64,000 nucleotides of DNA from Baekduia alba (GTDB lineage: Bacteria; Actinomycetota; Thermoleophilia; Solirubrobacterales; Solirubrobacteraceae), in the NCBI RefSeq assembly GCF_028416635.1, contig NZ_CP114013.1, positions 2,294,001 to 2,358,000 of the forward strand, in the 5' to 3' direction. Made by a program: the position numbers and the translations under genes. Below the pieces are notes generated by a model. That model searched no databases. It saw only the letters and a program-made list of their open reading frames with translations, and was not told where the DNA came from. Below, one piece after another: positions 42,794 to 51,107 of the stretch; position 1 is the first letter of the stretch; each line of letters opens with the position of its first letter.

Positions 42794-43704
42794 CCGCCGC
42801 CTCCGCCCGCCGCCTCACGCTCCGCGACCGCAGGTTCGACCTGCGCGCCGGGCGCCCGCTGGTCATGGGCATCGTCAACGCCAACCCGGACTCGTTCAGC
42901 GACGCGGTGCGCACGTCGACGCTCGACGCCCAGGTCGCGCTCGCCGTCCGGCTGGTCGAGGAGGGCGCGGACCTCGTCGACGTCGGCGGCGAGTCGGGCG
43001 TCACCTACACCGACGTCACGGCGGCGGAGGTGGAGCGCGATCGGGTCGTGCCGCTGGTGGCGCGCCTGGTCGCGGAAGGGATCGTCGTCTCGGTCGACAC
43101 GTGGAAGCCGCTGGTGGCCGACGCGGCGCTGGACGCGGGCGCGCACGTGCTCAACGACGTGTCGGGGCTGCGCGACGTCGGCCTTGCTCGCGCGGCCGCC
43201 CGGACCGGCGCGTCGCTGGTCGTGATGCACACGCGCGCGGCGCCCAAGCAGGAGCACTTCGCCGACTACGACGGAGATGTTGTCGGCGATGTCGAGGCGT
43301 TCGTGCGCGAGCGCTGCGCGGCCGCCGTGGCCGCGGGCGTCGCCGCGGACCGGCTGATCGTCGATCCCGGTCCGGACTTCGCCAAGTCGCCGGCCGAGAG
43401 CGTCGCGACCCTGCGCGCGATCGACCGGCTGGGCGCGCTCGGCCATCCGTGGCTCGCCGCGGTCTCGCGCAAGTACTTCCTGGCGGCGATCACCGGCCGG
43501 CCGCCGGCGCAGCGGCTGGCGGGGACGCTGGCGGCGGTGGGCTTCGCGGCCGACCGCGGCGCGGCGATCGTCCGCGTCCACGACGTGGCCGAGGCGGTGG
43601 ACTACCTCGCGGTGCGCGAGGTGCTGCACGGCGGCGCGGAGGTCGGGGCGTTCGACGCCGACGACGACGCGCTGAAGTGGATCCGCGCGACGCCCTCGTC
43701 CTGA
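42790..43704 (+). CDS. folP: Dihydropteroate synthase family protein (divergent)
   Basis: 304 residues from a GTG coupled to the reductase. The TIM-barrel motifs are present but altered. MGIVNANPDSFSDA replaces the usual GI.N.TPDSFSDG, DVGGESGVTYTDVT lacks the STRPG turn, and VDPGPDFAKSP replaces DPGIGFGKT. SVDTWKPLVADAAL and HVLNDVSGL are conserved. Several pterin- and pABA-contacting loops therefore differ from standard FolP. It could be a true actinobacterial variant or act on another pterin-like substrate. Confidence 0.8.
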   Translation: MTAASARRLTLRDRRFDLRAGRPLVMGIVNANPDSFSDAVRTSTLDAQVALAVRLVEEGADLVDVGGESGVTYTDVTAAEVERDRVVPLVARLVAEGIVVSVDTWKPLVADAALDAGAHVLNDVSGLRDVGLARAAARTGASLVVMHTRAAPKQEHFADYDGDVVGDVEAFVRERCAAAVAAGVAADRLIVDPGPDFAKSPAESVATLRAIDRLGALGHPWLAAVSRKYFLAAITGRPPAQRLAGTLAAVGFAADRGAAIVRVHDVAEAVDYLAVREVLHGGAEVGAFDADDDALKWIRATPSS

Positions 43705-43832
43705 CCAACTCGTGCAGGCGCCGGTCATGCGACCGGCGACTCCGCTACGGTCCGCGGCACTGGAGAGTCGCCGTCTCGCTGCATGGCAACGCGAGGCGGA
43801 CGCCCACCGACACCTAGAACTAGGAGGACCAC

Positions 43833-45269
43833 ATGTCCGTCATCACCCGTTCCGCGCTGGAGGCCAGCCCGCTGGCCGACCTGCACGCCATCGCGTCCGA
43901 GCTCGGCATCGACGGCTTCCGCCGTCTGCGCAAGGCCGACCTGGTGGACAAGATCATCGCCCAGCAGGGTGGGGAGGACGCGGTCGCCGAGGCCGCCGCC
44001 TCGGACGACGCGGCCGTCGAGGAGAAGCCCAAGCGCCGCTCGCGCAGTGGCCGTGGCACGCGCACCCGCCGCAAGGACGCAGACGAGGACGGCAGCACCG
44101 ACGAGGACGCCGGCGACGACGCCGTCGCGACCGACGACGACGTCGTCGCCACCGAGGACGCCGTCGTCGAGGAGGCCATCGAGGAGGAGGAGGCCGCCGA
44201 GGCCGAGGTCGAGGAGGAGATCGCGGCCGAGAAGCCGCGGCGCCGTTCGCGCGGCGGCCGGGGCCGGTCGCGCGACCGCGATCGCGACGAGGACCGCGAC
44301 GACGACCGCGACCGCGACCGCAACGGCGACCGCAACGGCGACCGTGACCGCGACGAGGACCGCGAGGACCGCGTCATCGAGGGCACCGTCGAGCTGCTGC
44401 CCAACGGCTCCGGCTTCGTCCGCCTCACCCCGCCGGACCCGTCCGACGACGACGTGTACGTGTCGGCCGCGCAGGTCCGCCGCTGTGAGCTCGTCAACGG
44501 TGACAAGGTCGGCGGGCCGGTGCGCGAGCCGCGCCGCTCCGAGCGCTACCCGTCGCTGATCCGCATCGACACCATCAACGCTCGCCCGGCCGACGAGGTC
44601 GCCGAGGGCACGCACTTCGACGACCTGCCGTGCGCGCTGCCGACCGAGCGCCTGGCGCTCGGCTCAGAGGACGCGACGCTCAAGGCGATCGAGTGGCTGA
44701 CGCCGATCGGCAAGGGCTCGCGCGTGACGATCGTCGGCGAGGCCCACGCGGGCAAGTCGGAGGCCTTGAAGCGGCTGGCCGGCGCGCTGAAGGGCGTCGA
44801 GGGCCTGGAGGTCCACGTCGTCCTCGCCGCGGTCCGCCCGGAGGAGTGCGCCGAGTGGCGCTCCGGCGAGATCGAGCCGGTCGCCGCGCTGTCGCTCGGC
44901 GCGTCGCCCGACGCCGCCGGCCAGGCGGTCGAGCGCGCGATCGACACCGCCAAGCGCATCACGGCGCGCGGTGGCGACGTCGTCGTCCTGGTCGACGGCC
45001 TCGACGGGCTGGCGCCGCACGCGGCCCGACGCGCGCTGGCCGCGGCGCGCAACATCGTCGACGGCGGGTCGCTGACGATCGTCGCCACGGCGTCGGCCCC
45101 GGTCGGCGGCGAGACGACGATCATCGCGCTGGACCGCACGCTGACCCGCACGGGCCGCTTCCCGGCGCTGGACCTCGTCGCGTCCGGCACGCTGCGCCCG
45201 GAGCTGCTGGTCGGCGACGCCGGCGCGGACGCCATCGCGCAGGCGCGCGGCCAGGCGCTGGGGGCGTAA
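43833..45269 (+). CDS. rho: Rho-type transcription terminator homologue lacking the Q and R loops
   Basis: 478 residues, preceded by a strong AGGAGG. Residues 1-45 are a Rho N-domain. Residues 50-180 are a charged insertion ending in Arg-Asp repeats. Residues 183-230 are the cold-shock RNA-binding domain (GTVELLPNGSGFVRL). The ATPase core has P-loop GEAHAGKSE (303-311), RPEECAEW and Walker B VVVLVDGLDGL. Between Walker B and AARNIVDGGSLTIVATA about 24 residues of canonical Rho (the Q-loop) are missing, and the R-loop region is shortened to VGGETTIIALDRTLTR. It may be a paralogue; whether it translocates RNA is doubtful. Confidence 0.8.
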   Translation: MSVITRSALEASPLADLHAIASELGIDGFRRLRKADLVDKIIAQQGGEDAVAEAAASDDAAVEEKPKRRSRSGRGTRTRRKDADEDGSTDEDAGDDAVATDDDVVATEDAVVEEAIEEEEAAEAEVEEEIAAEKPRRRSRGGRGRSRDRDRDEDRDDDRDRDRNGDRNGDRDRDEDREDRVIEGTVELLPNGSGFVRLTPPDPSDDDVYVSAAQVRRCELVNGDKVGGPVREPRRSERYPSLIRIDTINARPADEVAEGTHFDDLPCALPTERLALGSEDATLKAIEWLTPIGKGSRVTIVGEAHAGKSEALKRLAGALKGVEGLEVHVVLAAVRPEECAEWRSGEIEPVAALSLGASPDAAGQAVERAIDTAKRITARGGDVVVLVDGLDGLAPHAARRALAAARNIVDGGSLTIVATASAPVGGETTIIALDRTLTRTGRFPALDLVASGTLRPELLVGDAGADAIAQARGQALGA

Positions 45270-45294
45270 GGAGGGACGACCGCGTGCCGCGCGC

Positions 45295-45759
45295 TCAGCG
45301 CGGCACGTAGGCGACCCGGCCCCAGGAGGGCTCGGGCGCGAGCTCGACGGGCTCGCCGTCGCGGTCGGGCTGCACGTACATGAACGAGGAGGACTCGGCG
45401 TCGAACTCGACGTCGAGCTCGCCCTCCTTCACGCGCTGGTCGAGCCAGGCGGAGCGGAAGACGAGGCGGCGCAGCCAGTGCACGAGCGAGCGGTCCGACG
45501 GACCGACGAGCTCGGGCCAGCAGTCGTTGACGTGCTCGCCCAGCGCGGACGCCGGCTCCTGGATCTCGCCGTTGACGCTCAGCGTCACGAGGTCCTCGAG
45601 CTCGGGGTCGTCCAGGCGGCCGGAGACGAAGCCGAGCTTGTTCGCGGCCTGCTCGCAGCGCTCGCGGAAGTCGCGCTCGTTGAAGGTGAACCGGAGTTCG
45701 CCGTATTCGAGGACGAAGTCCTCTCCGCTGTCGTAGTTGCCTCGGCGTGCGTCGTTCAT
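45295..45759 (-). CDS. Uncharacterised acidic protein, 154 residues
   Basis: Begins MNDARRGNYDSGEDFVLEYG. It is strongly acidic, with mixed alpha/beta character (LRFTFNERDFRERCEQAANKLG, HWLRRLVFRSAWLDQRV) and a C-terminal VQPDRDGEPVELAPEPSWGRVAYVP. There is no signal, membrane segment or known motif. Codon use is like the neighbours, so it looks like a resident gene. It is convergent with the rho-like gene and divergent from the response regulator. Confidence 0.7.
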   Translation of the reverse strand: MNDARRGNYDSGEDFVLEYGELRFTFNERDFRERCEQAANKLGFVSGRLDDPELEDLVTLSVNGEIQEPASALGEHVNDCWPELVGPSDRSLVHWLRRLVFRSAWLDQRVKEGELDVEFDAESSSFMYVQPDRDGEPVELAPEPSWGRVAYVPR

Positions 45760-45924
45760 GGGGCGTGTCGGTCAAGTCGCGCCGAGGTGGACGGCGGCTC
45801 CCGAAGTCGTCGGCATCGTATGCCCGATCCCTTCGCTTCCGCAGGTCATGGGATGGATCTTGCAGTCCGTCCGGTCCCGGCACATGCGGAGTGCCGGTCC
45901 GATCTGCGGCTCGCCGTGGGGTGG

Positions 45925-45951
45925 AGGTTCGCTGTGTCGAGCCGCGAACCT
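45925..45951. repeat. Inverted repeat in the response-regulator leader
   Basis: AGGTTCGC / GCGAACCT with an 11-bp spacer, 50-80 bp before the response-regulator start. It could be an operator or an RNA hairpin. The rest of the 243-bp gap (45760-46002) shows nothing clear except an excellent ribosome binding site, AAGGAGGG, directly before the ATG at 46003. Confidence 0.4.
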
Positions 45952-46002
45952 TTCGCCGCGTCGAGGGGGGCGAGTTCTTGCGTGCCGTGACCTAAGGAGG
46001 GC

Positions 46003-46749
46003 ATGACCCAAGACACGCCCGCCACCATCCTCGTCGCCGAGGACGACGCGACGACGCGGACGTTCCTCGCCGACGAGCTCACGGCCGACGGATCCGAGCT
46101 GCTCGTCGTCGAGACGGCGTCCGACGCGCTGCGCCTGCTGGAGACGAAGTTCCCGGACCTGGCCATCCTCGACGTCGGCCTCGGCGACGGCTCCGGGCTG
46201 GACGTGGTGCGCACGGTGCGCGCCGCCGACGGCCTCGGCTCGCGCATCGACCCCGACGTGCCGCTGCTGGTGCTGAGCGGCCGCTGCGGGGAGACCGACC
46301 GGGTCCGTGCCTTCGACGCGGGCGCGGACGACTTCGTCGCCAAGCCGTTCTCCTACGGCGAGCTGCGCGGCCGCGTCCGCGCGCTCCTGCGGCGCTCGGA
46401 CCATCGCCGGCGCACGGCGCGGGTCCGCGTCGGCTCGCTGGAGATCGATCCGGCCGCGCGCTCGGTGTGGGTGGGCGAGCGCCGCGTGCCGTTGACGGCG
46501 ACGGAGTTCGCGCTGCTGCGCGTCTTGGCGGCGTCGCCGACGACCGTCTGCACGAAGGCCGACCTGCTGAAGGCGGTCTGGGGCTATCAGGGGCGGTCGT
46601 CGACGCGGACGCTGGACAGCCACGTCTGCCGCCTGCGCAAGAAGCTGCGCGCCTACGACGCGGAGCTGATCCTCAACACGTGGGGGGTCGGCTATCGCCT
46701 GGTCGACGATCCGCGGTCGGCGACGGGCGCGCGGGAGCTGGCGGCGTGA
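46003..46749 (+). CDS. OmpR/PhoB-type response regulator
   Basis: 248 residues. The receiver has AEDDATTRTFL, LAILDVGLGDGSG (phospho-Asp), VLSGR and FVAKPFSYGEL. The winged-helix output is RVPLTATEFALLRVLAASPTTVCTKADLLKAVWGYQG, then STRTLDSHVCRLRKKL and VGYRLV. The perfect AAGGAGGG predicts strong translation. It is coupled to the kinase gene by GTGA and heads the run leading to the Tad/Flp genes, which it may control. Confidence 0.93.
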   Translation: MTQDTPATILVAEDDATTRTFLADELTADGSELLVVETASDALRLLETKFPDLAILDVGLGDGSGLDVVRTVRAADGLGSRIDPDVPLLVLSGRCGETDRVRAFDAGADDFVAKPFSYGELRGRVRALLRRSDHRRRTARVRVGSLEIDPAARSVWVGERRVPLTATEFALLRVLAASPTTVCTKADLLKAVWGYQGRSSTRTLDSHVCRLRKKLRAYDAELILNTWGVGYRLVDDPRSATGARELAA

Positions 46750-47426
46750 GCGTGCCGCTGGTCGTCGCGGCGCTCGCGCTGGCCTTCGTGGCCGTTGCGT
46801 GGCTCTGGCGGGGACGGCGCACGCTCCGGGAGCGCGCGGCGCGCGTCGCGCACGAGGTCCGGCAGCCGCTCACCGCCGCGCAGCTGGCGCTTCACGGCGC
46901 GGCGCGGCGCGGCGAGGTCGGTCCGACGCTGGTCGCCGCCCTCGAGCTCGAGCTCCGCCGGGCCGCGTTGGCCCTGGAGGACCCGGCCACGGCGCGACCC
47001 GCGGACGTCGACCTGCACGGGCTGCTCGACTGCCAGGTCCGCACGTGGCAGGACGTCGCCGCCGCGCACGGAGCGTCGCTGCGCCTCGAGCCGGGTCCCG
47101 GCACGGTCGTCGTCCACGCCGACGCGTTGCGCCTCGCCCAGGCGACGAGCAACGTCGTCGCCAACGCGATCGAGCACGGCGGCGGCACGATCGTCATCCG
47201 GACCCGGCACCTCACCGACGACCGCGTCCGCGTCGAGGTCGCCGACGGCGGCCCGGGCCTTCCGGCGTCGGTCGCCGAGCTGACCCGCCGCCCGCGTGCC
47301 GGCCGCGGCACCCGCGGCCGCGGCCTCGCGATCGCCGGGACCGTCCTCGCCCACTGCGGCGGCCGCGTCACGCCGCTTCCGGCGGGCGTGGCGATCGAGC
47401 TGCCGTCGCGCGGGAGCGCGTCGTGA
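46746..47426 (+). CDS. Short histidine kinase with one membrane anchor
   Basis: 226 residues from a GTG overlapping the regulator stop. One N-terminal membrane helix (about 4-22) is followed at once by the H-box ARVAHEVRQPLTAAQLALHG and an HATPase (NVVANAIEHGG, VADGGPGLPASV, RGRGLAIAGTVLAHCGG). It has no extracytoplasmic or PAS sensor. The input must come through the membrane helix or a partner protein, possibly the pilus machinery. Confidence 0.85.
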   Translation: MSVPLVVAALALAFVAVAWLWRGRRTLRERAARVAHEVRQPLTAAQLALHGAARRGEVGPTLVAALELELRRAALALEDPATARPADVDLHGLLDCQVRTWQDVAAAHGASLRLEPGPGTVVVHADALRLAQATSNVVANAIEHGGGTIVIRTRHLTDDRVRVEVADGGPGLPASVAELTRRPRAGRGTRGRGLAIAGTVLAHCGGRVTPLPAGVAIELPSRGSAS

Positions 47427-47485
47427 GCCGCGCGGGTCGCGCCGCGTCGCCGTCGGCCACGTCGCGGCGGGGAGGCGCGCGATGA
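47423..47485 (+). CDS. 20-residue bridging micro-ORF
   Basis: A GTG overlaps the kinase stop (GTGA), and the TGA at 47483-47485 overlaps the ATG of the CpaB gene. The peptide begins MSRAGRAASP and is Arg/Ser/Ala-rich. It has the same geometry as the micro-ORF at 22214. It may serve coupling only. Confidence 0.3.
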   Translation: MSRAGRAASPSATSRRGGAR

Positions 47486-48162
47486 CCCGCCGGCGCCGCG
47501 CCGCGGTCCTGCTCGGCCTCGCCGCGCTGCTCGGCGGGCTCGCGGCGTCCGACGTCGCCGGCCGCGAGGCCGCCCTGCGGCGCGCGGTCGGGCCGACGGT
47601 CCCGGTCGTCGTCGCCCGCGCGCGCATCCCGGCCGGCACCCGCCTCGACGCGCGGCGCCTCGCCGTCCGCCTGGTGCCCGCCCGCTACGCGCCGCAGCAG
47701 GCCTACGACACGCCGCGCGCCCTCGCCGGCGCCCGCGCGGCCAGCGACCTCCAGCCCGGCGAGGACGTCACGCCCGCCGCCATCGACGACGGCGCCGCCG
47801 CCCTCGGCGCGCCCGTCCGGCCGGGCGAGCGCGTGGCGGAGCTCGTCGCCGACGGCTCGCCCGCGCTCATCCGCCCGGGCTCGCGCGTCGACGTCCTCGT
47901 CACCCGCGAGCGCGGAGACGGCAGCGGCACGACGTCGGTCGCGCTGGAGGACGCCGAGGTCCTCGCCGCGCACGCCGCGTCGCGCGACACCGACGACCCC
48001 TCGACCACCCGTGTCGCGGTCTCGCTGCGCACCACCGCCCGCCAGGCCGTCTTCCTCGCCGCGGCCCAGTCCTTCGCGCGCGGGCTGCGGCTCCTGCCGC
48101 GCGCGGCCGGCGACCGCCGCCACGGCATCGCCGGCACCACGATCGGCTCCGATCTCCGGTGA
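47482..48162 (+). CDS. cpaB: SAF-domain Flp pilus assembly protein CpaB-like
   Basis: 226 residues. An N-terminal membrane anchor (about 8-22) leads to a SAF domain (VPVVVARARIPAGTRLDARRLAVRLVPARY, then TPRALAGARAASDLQPGEDVT) and the CpaB/RcpC tail (RPGERVAEL, RPGSRVDVLVT, VALEDAEVLAA). GGGGAGG provides the ribosome binding site. CpaB helps assemble the Tad secretion channel. It lies 2.9 kb before cpaF-tadB-tadC. Confidence 0.82.
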   Translation: MTRRRRAAVLLGLAALLGGLAASDVAGREAALRRAVGPTVPVVVARARIPAGTRLDARRLAVRLVPARYAPQQAYDTPRALAGARAASDLQPGEDVTPAAIDDGAAALGAPVRPGERVAELVADGSPALIRPGSRVDVLVTRERGDGSGTTSVALEDAEVLAAHAASRDTDDPSTTRVAVSLRTTARQAVFLAAAQSFARGLRLLPRAAGDRRHGIAGTTIGSDLR

Positions 48163-48290
48163 GCAACCCAAAGCTGGCCGCTCGCACGTCCCCACGCGGA
48201 CGTCCCGGCGGCCTCGGCCACCCGTCCATCACGGGGTCCCCACCTCAAGCGTGCTCCGGGACGACCGATACCCCAGGCCGAGGCCAACTC
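48163..48290 (+). other. 128-bp leader with inverted repeat
   Basis: Non-coding stretch before the calcium-repeat protein. ACGTCC / GGACGT (48186-48203) forms a perfect short inverted repeat in a very GC-rich context. I could not match it to a known riboswitch, and no Shine-Dalgarno is obvious before the ATG at 48291. Confidence 0.35.
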
Positions 48291-49823
48291 ATGCTGCGAA
48301 TCCTTCGTTCCCTTTCTCTCGCCCTCGCGGTCGCCCTTCTGGCGGCGCCCGCGGCTGCCAATGCCGCGCCGGCCGTGAAGAAGGCCGCCAGCGCCGCGAA
48401 GTCGCAGTCGACTTCGTCGAAGAAGAAGACGGCGGCGGTCTATCCGACGGTCGCGTCGATCTCGCCCCGCAAGATCGCGATCGGTCAGAAGCTGACGATC
48501 AAGGGCACGCACTTCCGCGCCGGCAAGGGCAAGAGCAGCGTCGCGTTCTACAAGAGCGGCAAGGCCGTGATCTTCGTACCGGCGGACTCGGCGACGACGA
48601 GCAAGCTCGTCGTGACCGTCCCGGCCAAGGTTGCCAGCCTGCTGGCCCAGAAGGACGGCTCCGCCGCGCCCACGCTCCTGCGCCTGCGCGTCATCGGCGC
48701 GAAGATGGGTCGCGCCTGGACCCAGAACAGCCGCTCGCCGATCGTGTCGCCGCTTCCGCCGGCGCCGAGCGTCCAGGGCGCCGCGCCACTGACGCAGCAG
48801 CAGGTCGCCGCGCAGCAGTACCTGACCTGCCAGCAGACCGCCGCCGCCAACCCCGCGGGCGACCAGGACGCGGACGGCATCACCAACGGCACCGAGCTCG
48901 CCAACCGGCTCGACGCGTGCAACGCCGACACGGACGGCGACACGCTGACCGACGGCTACGAGTTCTGGTCTGCGATCGACCTCAACGGCTACGCGCTCCC
49001 GTACCCGGGCAAGCGTCCCTGGCCGAACCCGCTCGACCCGACCGACATCAACTACGACTTCGATGGCGACGGCCTGCAGCTGTGGCAGGAGTTCGCGCTC
49101 TGGAAGACGAGCAACTCCGGCTTCCCGCTGACGCAGTACAGCGACGGCAACCAGAACACCGGCGGCACGCAGCCGGTCATCACGCAGGCCCAGCGCTACC
49201 TCGACCTCGACAAGGACGGCAACCTCACCGACGACGAGCGGGACTTCGACGGCGACGGCCTGTCCAACATGACCGAGTACAACAACCGCGGCACGCAGGA
49301 CTGGTGGCGAGCGATCGCCTGGTACGAGCAGCCGAACGGCGACGGGACGAACCACAGCTACGTGGAGCCGTGGTACTACCTGCGCGCGTTCTCGGATCTC
49401 GACCCCACCGACCCCGACTCCGACGGTGACCGCGTCCTCGACGGCGCCGACGACCAGGACAACGACGGGTGGTCGAACTTCGCGGAGATGCAGCTGTCGC
49501 GTGCCGAGGTCGGCTACCGCGTGCATCCGTTCAACCCGTGCCTGCCGGATCCTCACTCCCGCGTCTGCTCCCGGTGGCTGCCGCTGAGCGGAGCGGCGTG
49601 GGCGCCGTTCGACGTGGTCCGCACGGACCCGGTCACCCACGCCCCCATCTACAGCGCGATGCCGGGCGACGCGATCCCGTTCGGCTGGCCGCAGGTGACC
49701 TATGCGACCTGGCTCGGCGCCGGTGCGCCCGACCAGTACACGGGCTCCGTGTTCGGGCCGTGGGATCCGACGCCGTGGTTCACGGAGGCGTGGGACGGCA
49801 CGACCGGCCCGCAGGGCGCGTAG
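48291..49823 (+). CDS. Secreted protein with IPT/TIG domain and calcium-binding Asp-rich repeats
   Basis: 510 residues with a signal peptide (APAAANA). A Lys/Ser-rich linker leads to an IPT/TIG-like domain (about 45-130: YPTVASISPRKIAIGQKLTIKGTHF). The C-terminal half has thrombospondin-type-3-like loops, DQDADGITNGTEL, DTDGDTLTDGYEF, DFDGDGLQLWQEF, DKDGNLTDDERDFDGDGLSN and DSDGDRVLDGADDQDNDGWSN, so it should bind several Ca2+ ions. Its place between cpaB and cpaF suggests a pilus-associated or adhesion role (inference). A strong terminator follows. Confidence 0.8.
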   Translation: MLRILRSLSLALAVALLAAPAAANAAPAVKKAASAAKSQSTSSKKKTAAVYPTVASISPRKIAIGQKLTIKGTHFRAGKGKSSVAFYKSGKAVIFVPADSATTSKLVVTVPAKVASLLAQKDGSAAPTLLRLRVIGAKMGRAWTQNSRSPIVSPLPPAPSVQGAAPLTQQQVAAQQYLTCQQTAAANPAGDQDADGITNGTELANRLDACNADTDGDTLTDGYEFWSAIDLNGYALPYPGKRPWPNPLDPTDINYDFDGDGLQLWQEFALWKTSNSGFPLTQYSDGNQNTGGTQPVITQAQRYLDLDKDGNLTDDERDFDGDGLSNMTEYNNRGTQDWWRAIAWYEQPNGDGTNHSYVEPWYYLRAFSDLDPTDPDSDGDRVLDGADDQDNDGWSNFAEMQLSRAEVGYRVHPFNPCLPDPHSRVCSRWLPLSGAAWAPFDVVRTDPVTHAPIYSAMPGDAIPFGWPQVTYATWLGAGAPDQYTGSVFGPWDPTPWFTEAWDGTTGPQGA

Positions 49824-49850
49824 CCACCACGCAACAGCACTGATCGGCAA

Positions 49851-49879
49851 ACGGCCGGGCGGATCCTCCGCCCGGCCGT
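49851..49879 (+). terminator. Strong intrinsic terminator
   Basis: A perfect 13-bp stem, ACGGCCGGGCGGA / TCCGCCCGGCCGT, with a 3-nt loop, followed by CGTCGTTGTTGG. It separates the calcium-repeat gene from the MFS gene. Confidence 0.75.
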
Positions 49880-49918
49880 CGTCGTTGTTGGTGGCCTCGG
49901 TAGGTTCGCAGGACCGCC

Positions 49919-51064
49919 GTGCGTCGCCTGCTCACCGTTCTCTGCGCGATCGTCTTCGTCGACACCACGTTCTACGCGGTGGTCGCGCCGCTGCTGCCGC
50001 ACTACTCCGACGACCTCGGGCTCTCCAAGGCGTCGGCCGGGATCCTGTTCGCGGCCTACCCCGCCGGGACGCTCGTGGCGGCGGTGCCCAGCGGGCTGCT
50101 CGCGGCCCGGATCGGGCCGCGGCGGACGGTGATCTTCGGGCTGGCGCTGCTGGGCGTGTCGAGCGTCGCGTTCGCGCTGGCCGAGAGCGTCGTCGTGCTC
50201 GACGCCGCGCGTGTCGTGCAGGGCGTGGCCGGCGCGTGCTCGTGGGCGGGCTCGCTGTCGTGGCTGGTGGGCGAGGCGCCGCCGGAGCGGCGCGGCGAGC
50301 TGATCGGGACCGTCTTCGGCGCGGCGATCGGCGGGTCGCTGCTGGGGCCGGTGCTCGGCGGGGCGGCGGGAGCGCTCGGGACGGCGCCCGTCTTCGGCGC
50401 GCTGGCGGCGGTCGCGCTCGCCCTCGCGGTCGTGGCGGCGCGCACGCCGGGCGGCGCACGGGGCGACGCTGGCGGCGCGACGCTGCGCCGGACCGTCGCG
50501 TCGGATCGCGTGCGGCTCGGGATGTGGCTGGTCGTCATGCCCGGCCTCGGCTTCGGCGTCATCGACGTGCTGGTGCCGCTGCGCCTCGACGACCTCGGCG
50601 CCGGCCAGGTCGCGATCTCTGCGGCGTTCCTGGTCGCGGCGGTCGGCGAGGGGCTGCTGAGTCCGGTCGTCGGGCGCGTCGCCGACCGGCATGGGCCGCT
50701 GCGCCCGATCCGGTTCGGGCTGGTCGCGTCGGCCGTCGTGGTGGTCCTGATCCCCGTGCCCACGGCGGTGGTGCCGTGTGCGTTGTTGATGGTCTTGGCC
50801 ACGGCGGCGTTCGGGACGTTCTGGGCCCCGTCGATGTCGCTGCTGTCCGAGAGCGCGGAGGCGGTCGGCGCGCACCAGGGGCTGGCGTTCGGCCTGGTGA
50901 ACCTCGCCTGGGCGGTCGGGATGGTCGGCGGCGCGGCGGGCGGCGGCGCGCTGGCGAAGGCGACCTCGGACGCGGTGCCCTACGCGGTGCTGGCGGTCAT
51001 CTGCGTGGGCACGCTGGTGGGGCTGGCGCGCCGGAGGACCGCCGCGTCGATGTCCGCACGCTGA
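49919..51064 (+). CDS. MFS transporter, 12-helix type
   Basis: 381 residues from GTG. About 12 membrane helices are seen. The first loop motif is SGLLAARIGPRRTVIFGLALLG, and the second half repeats it as GRVADRHGPLRPIRFGL. The compact length and the opening FVDTTFYAVVAPLLPHY resemble drug/sugar efflux MFS proteins. The substrate is unknown. It sits inside the Tad/Flp region but has its own terminator upstream, so it is probably an unrelated insertion into the locus. Confidence 0.85.
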   Translation: MRRLLTVLCAIVFVDTTFYAVVAPLLPHYSDDLGLSKASAGILFAAYPAGTLVAAVPSGLLAARIGPRRTVIFGLALLGVSSVAFALAESVVVLDAARVVQGVAGACSWAGSLSWLVGEAPPERRGELIGTVFGAAIGGSLLGPVLGGAAGALGTAPVFGALAAVALALAVVAARTPGGARGDAGGATLRRTVASDRVRLGMWLVVMPGLGFGVIDVLVPLRLDDLGAGQVAISAAFLVAAVGEGLLSPVVGRVADRHGPLRPIRFGLVASAVVVVLIPVPTAVVPCALLMVLATAAFGTFWAPSMSLLSESAEAVGAHQGLAFGLVNLAWAVGMVGGAAGGGALAKATSDAVPYAVLAVICVGTLVGLARRRTAASMSAR

Positions 51065-51107
51065 CATCTGGGGGGAGAGTCCTGGCGGCTCGCGACCTAG
51101 GAGCGGC

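Noticed and set aside
48163..48290. Possible c-di-GMP or other riboswitch before the calcium-repeat protein
   Set aside because: The conserved cores of GEMM, ydaO and cobalamin aptamers are absent; only a short inverted repeat is visible.
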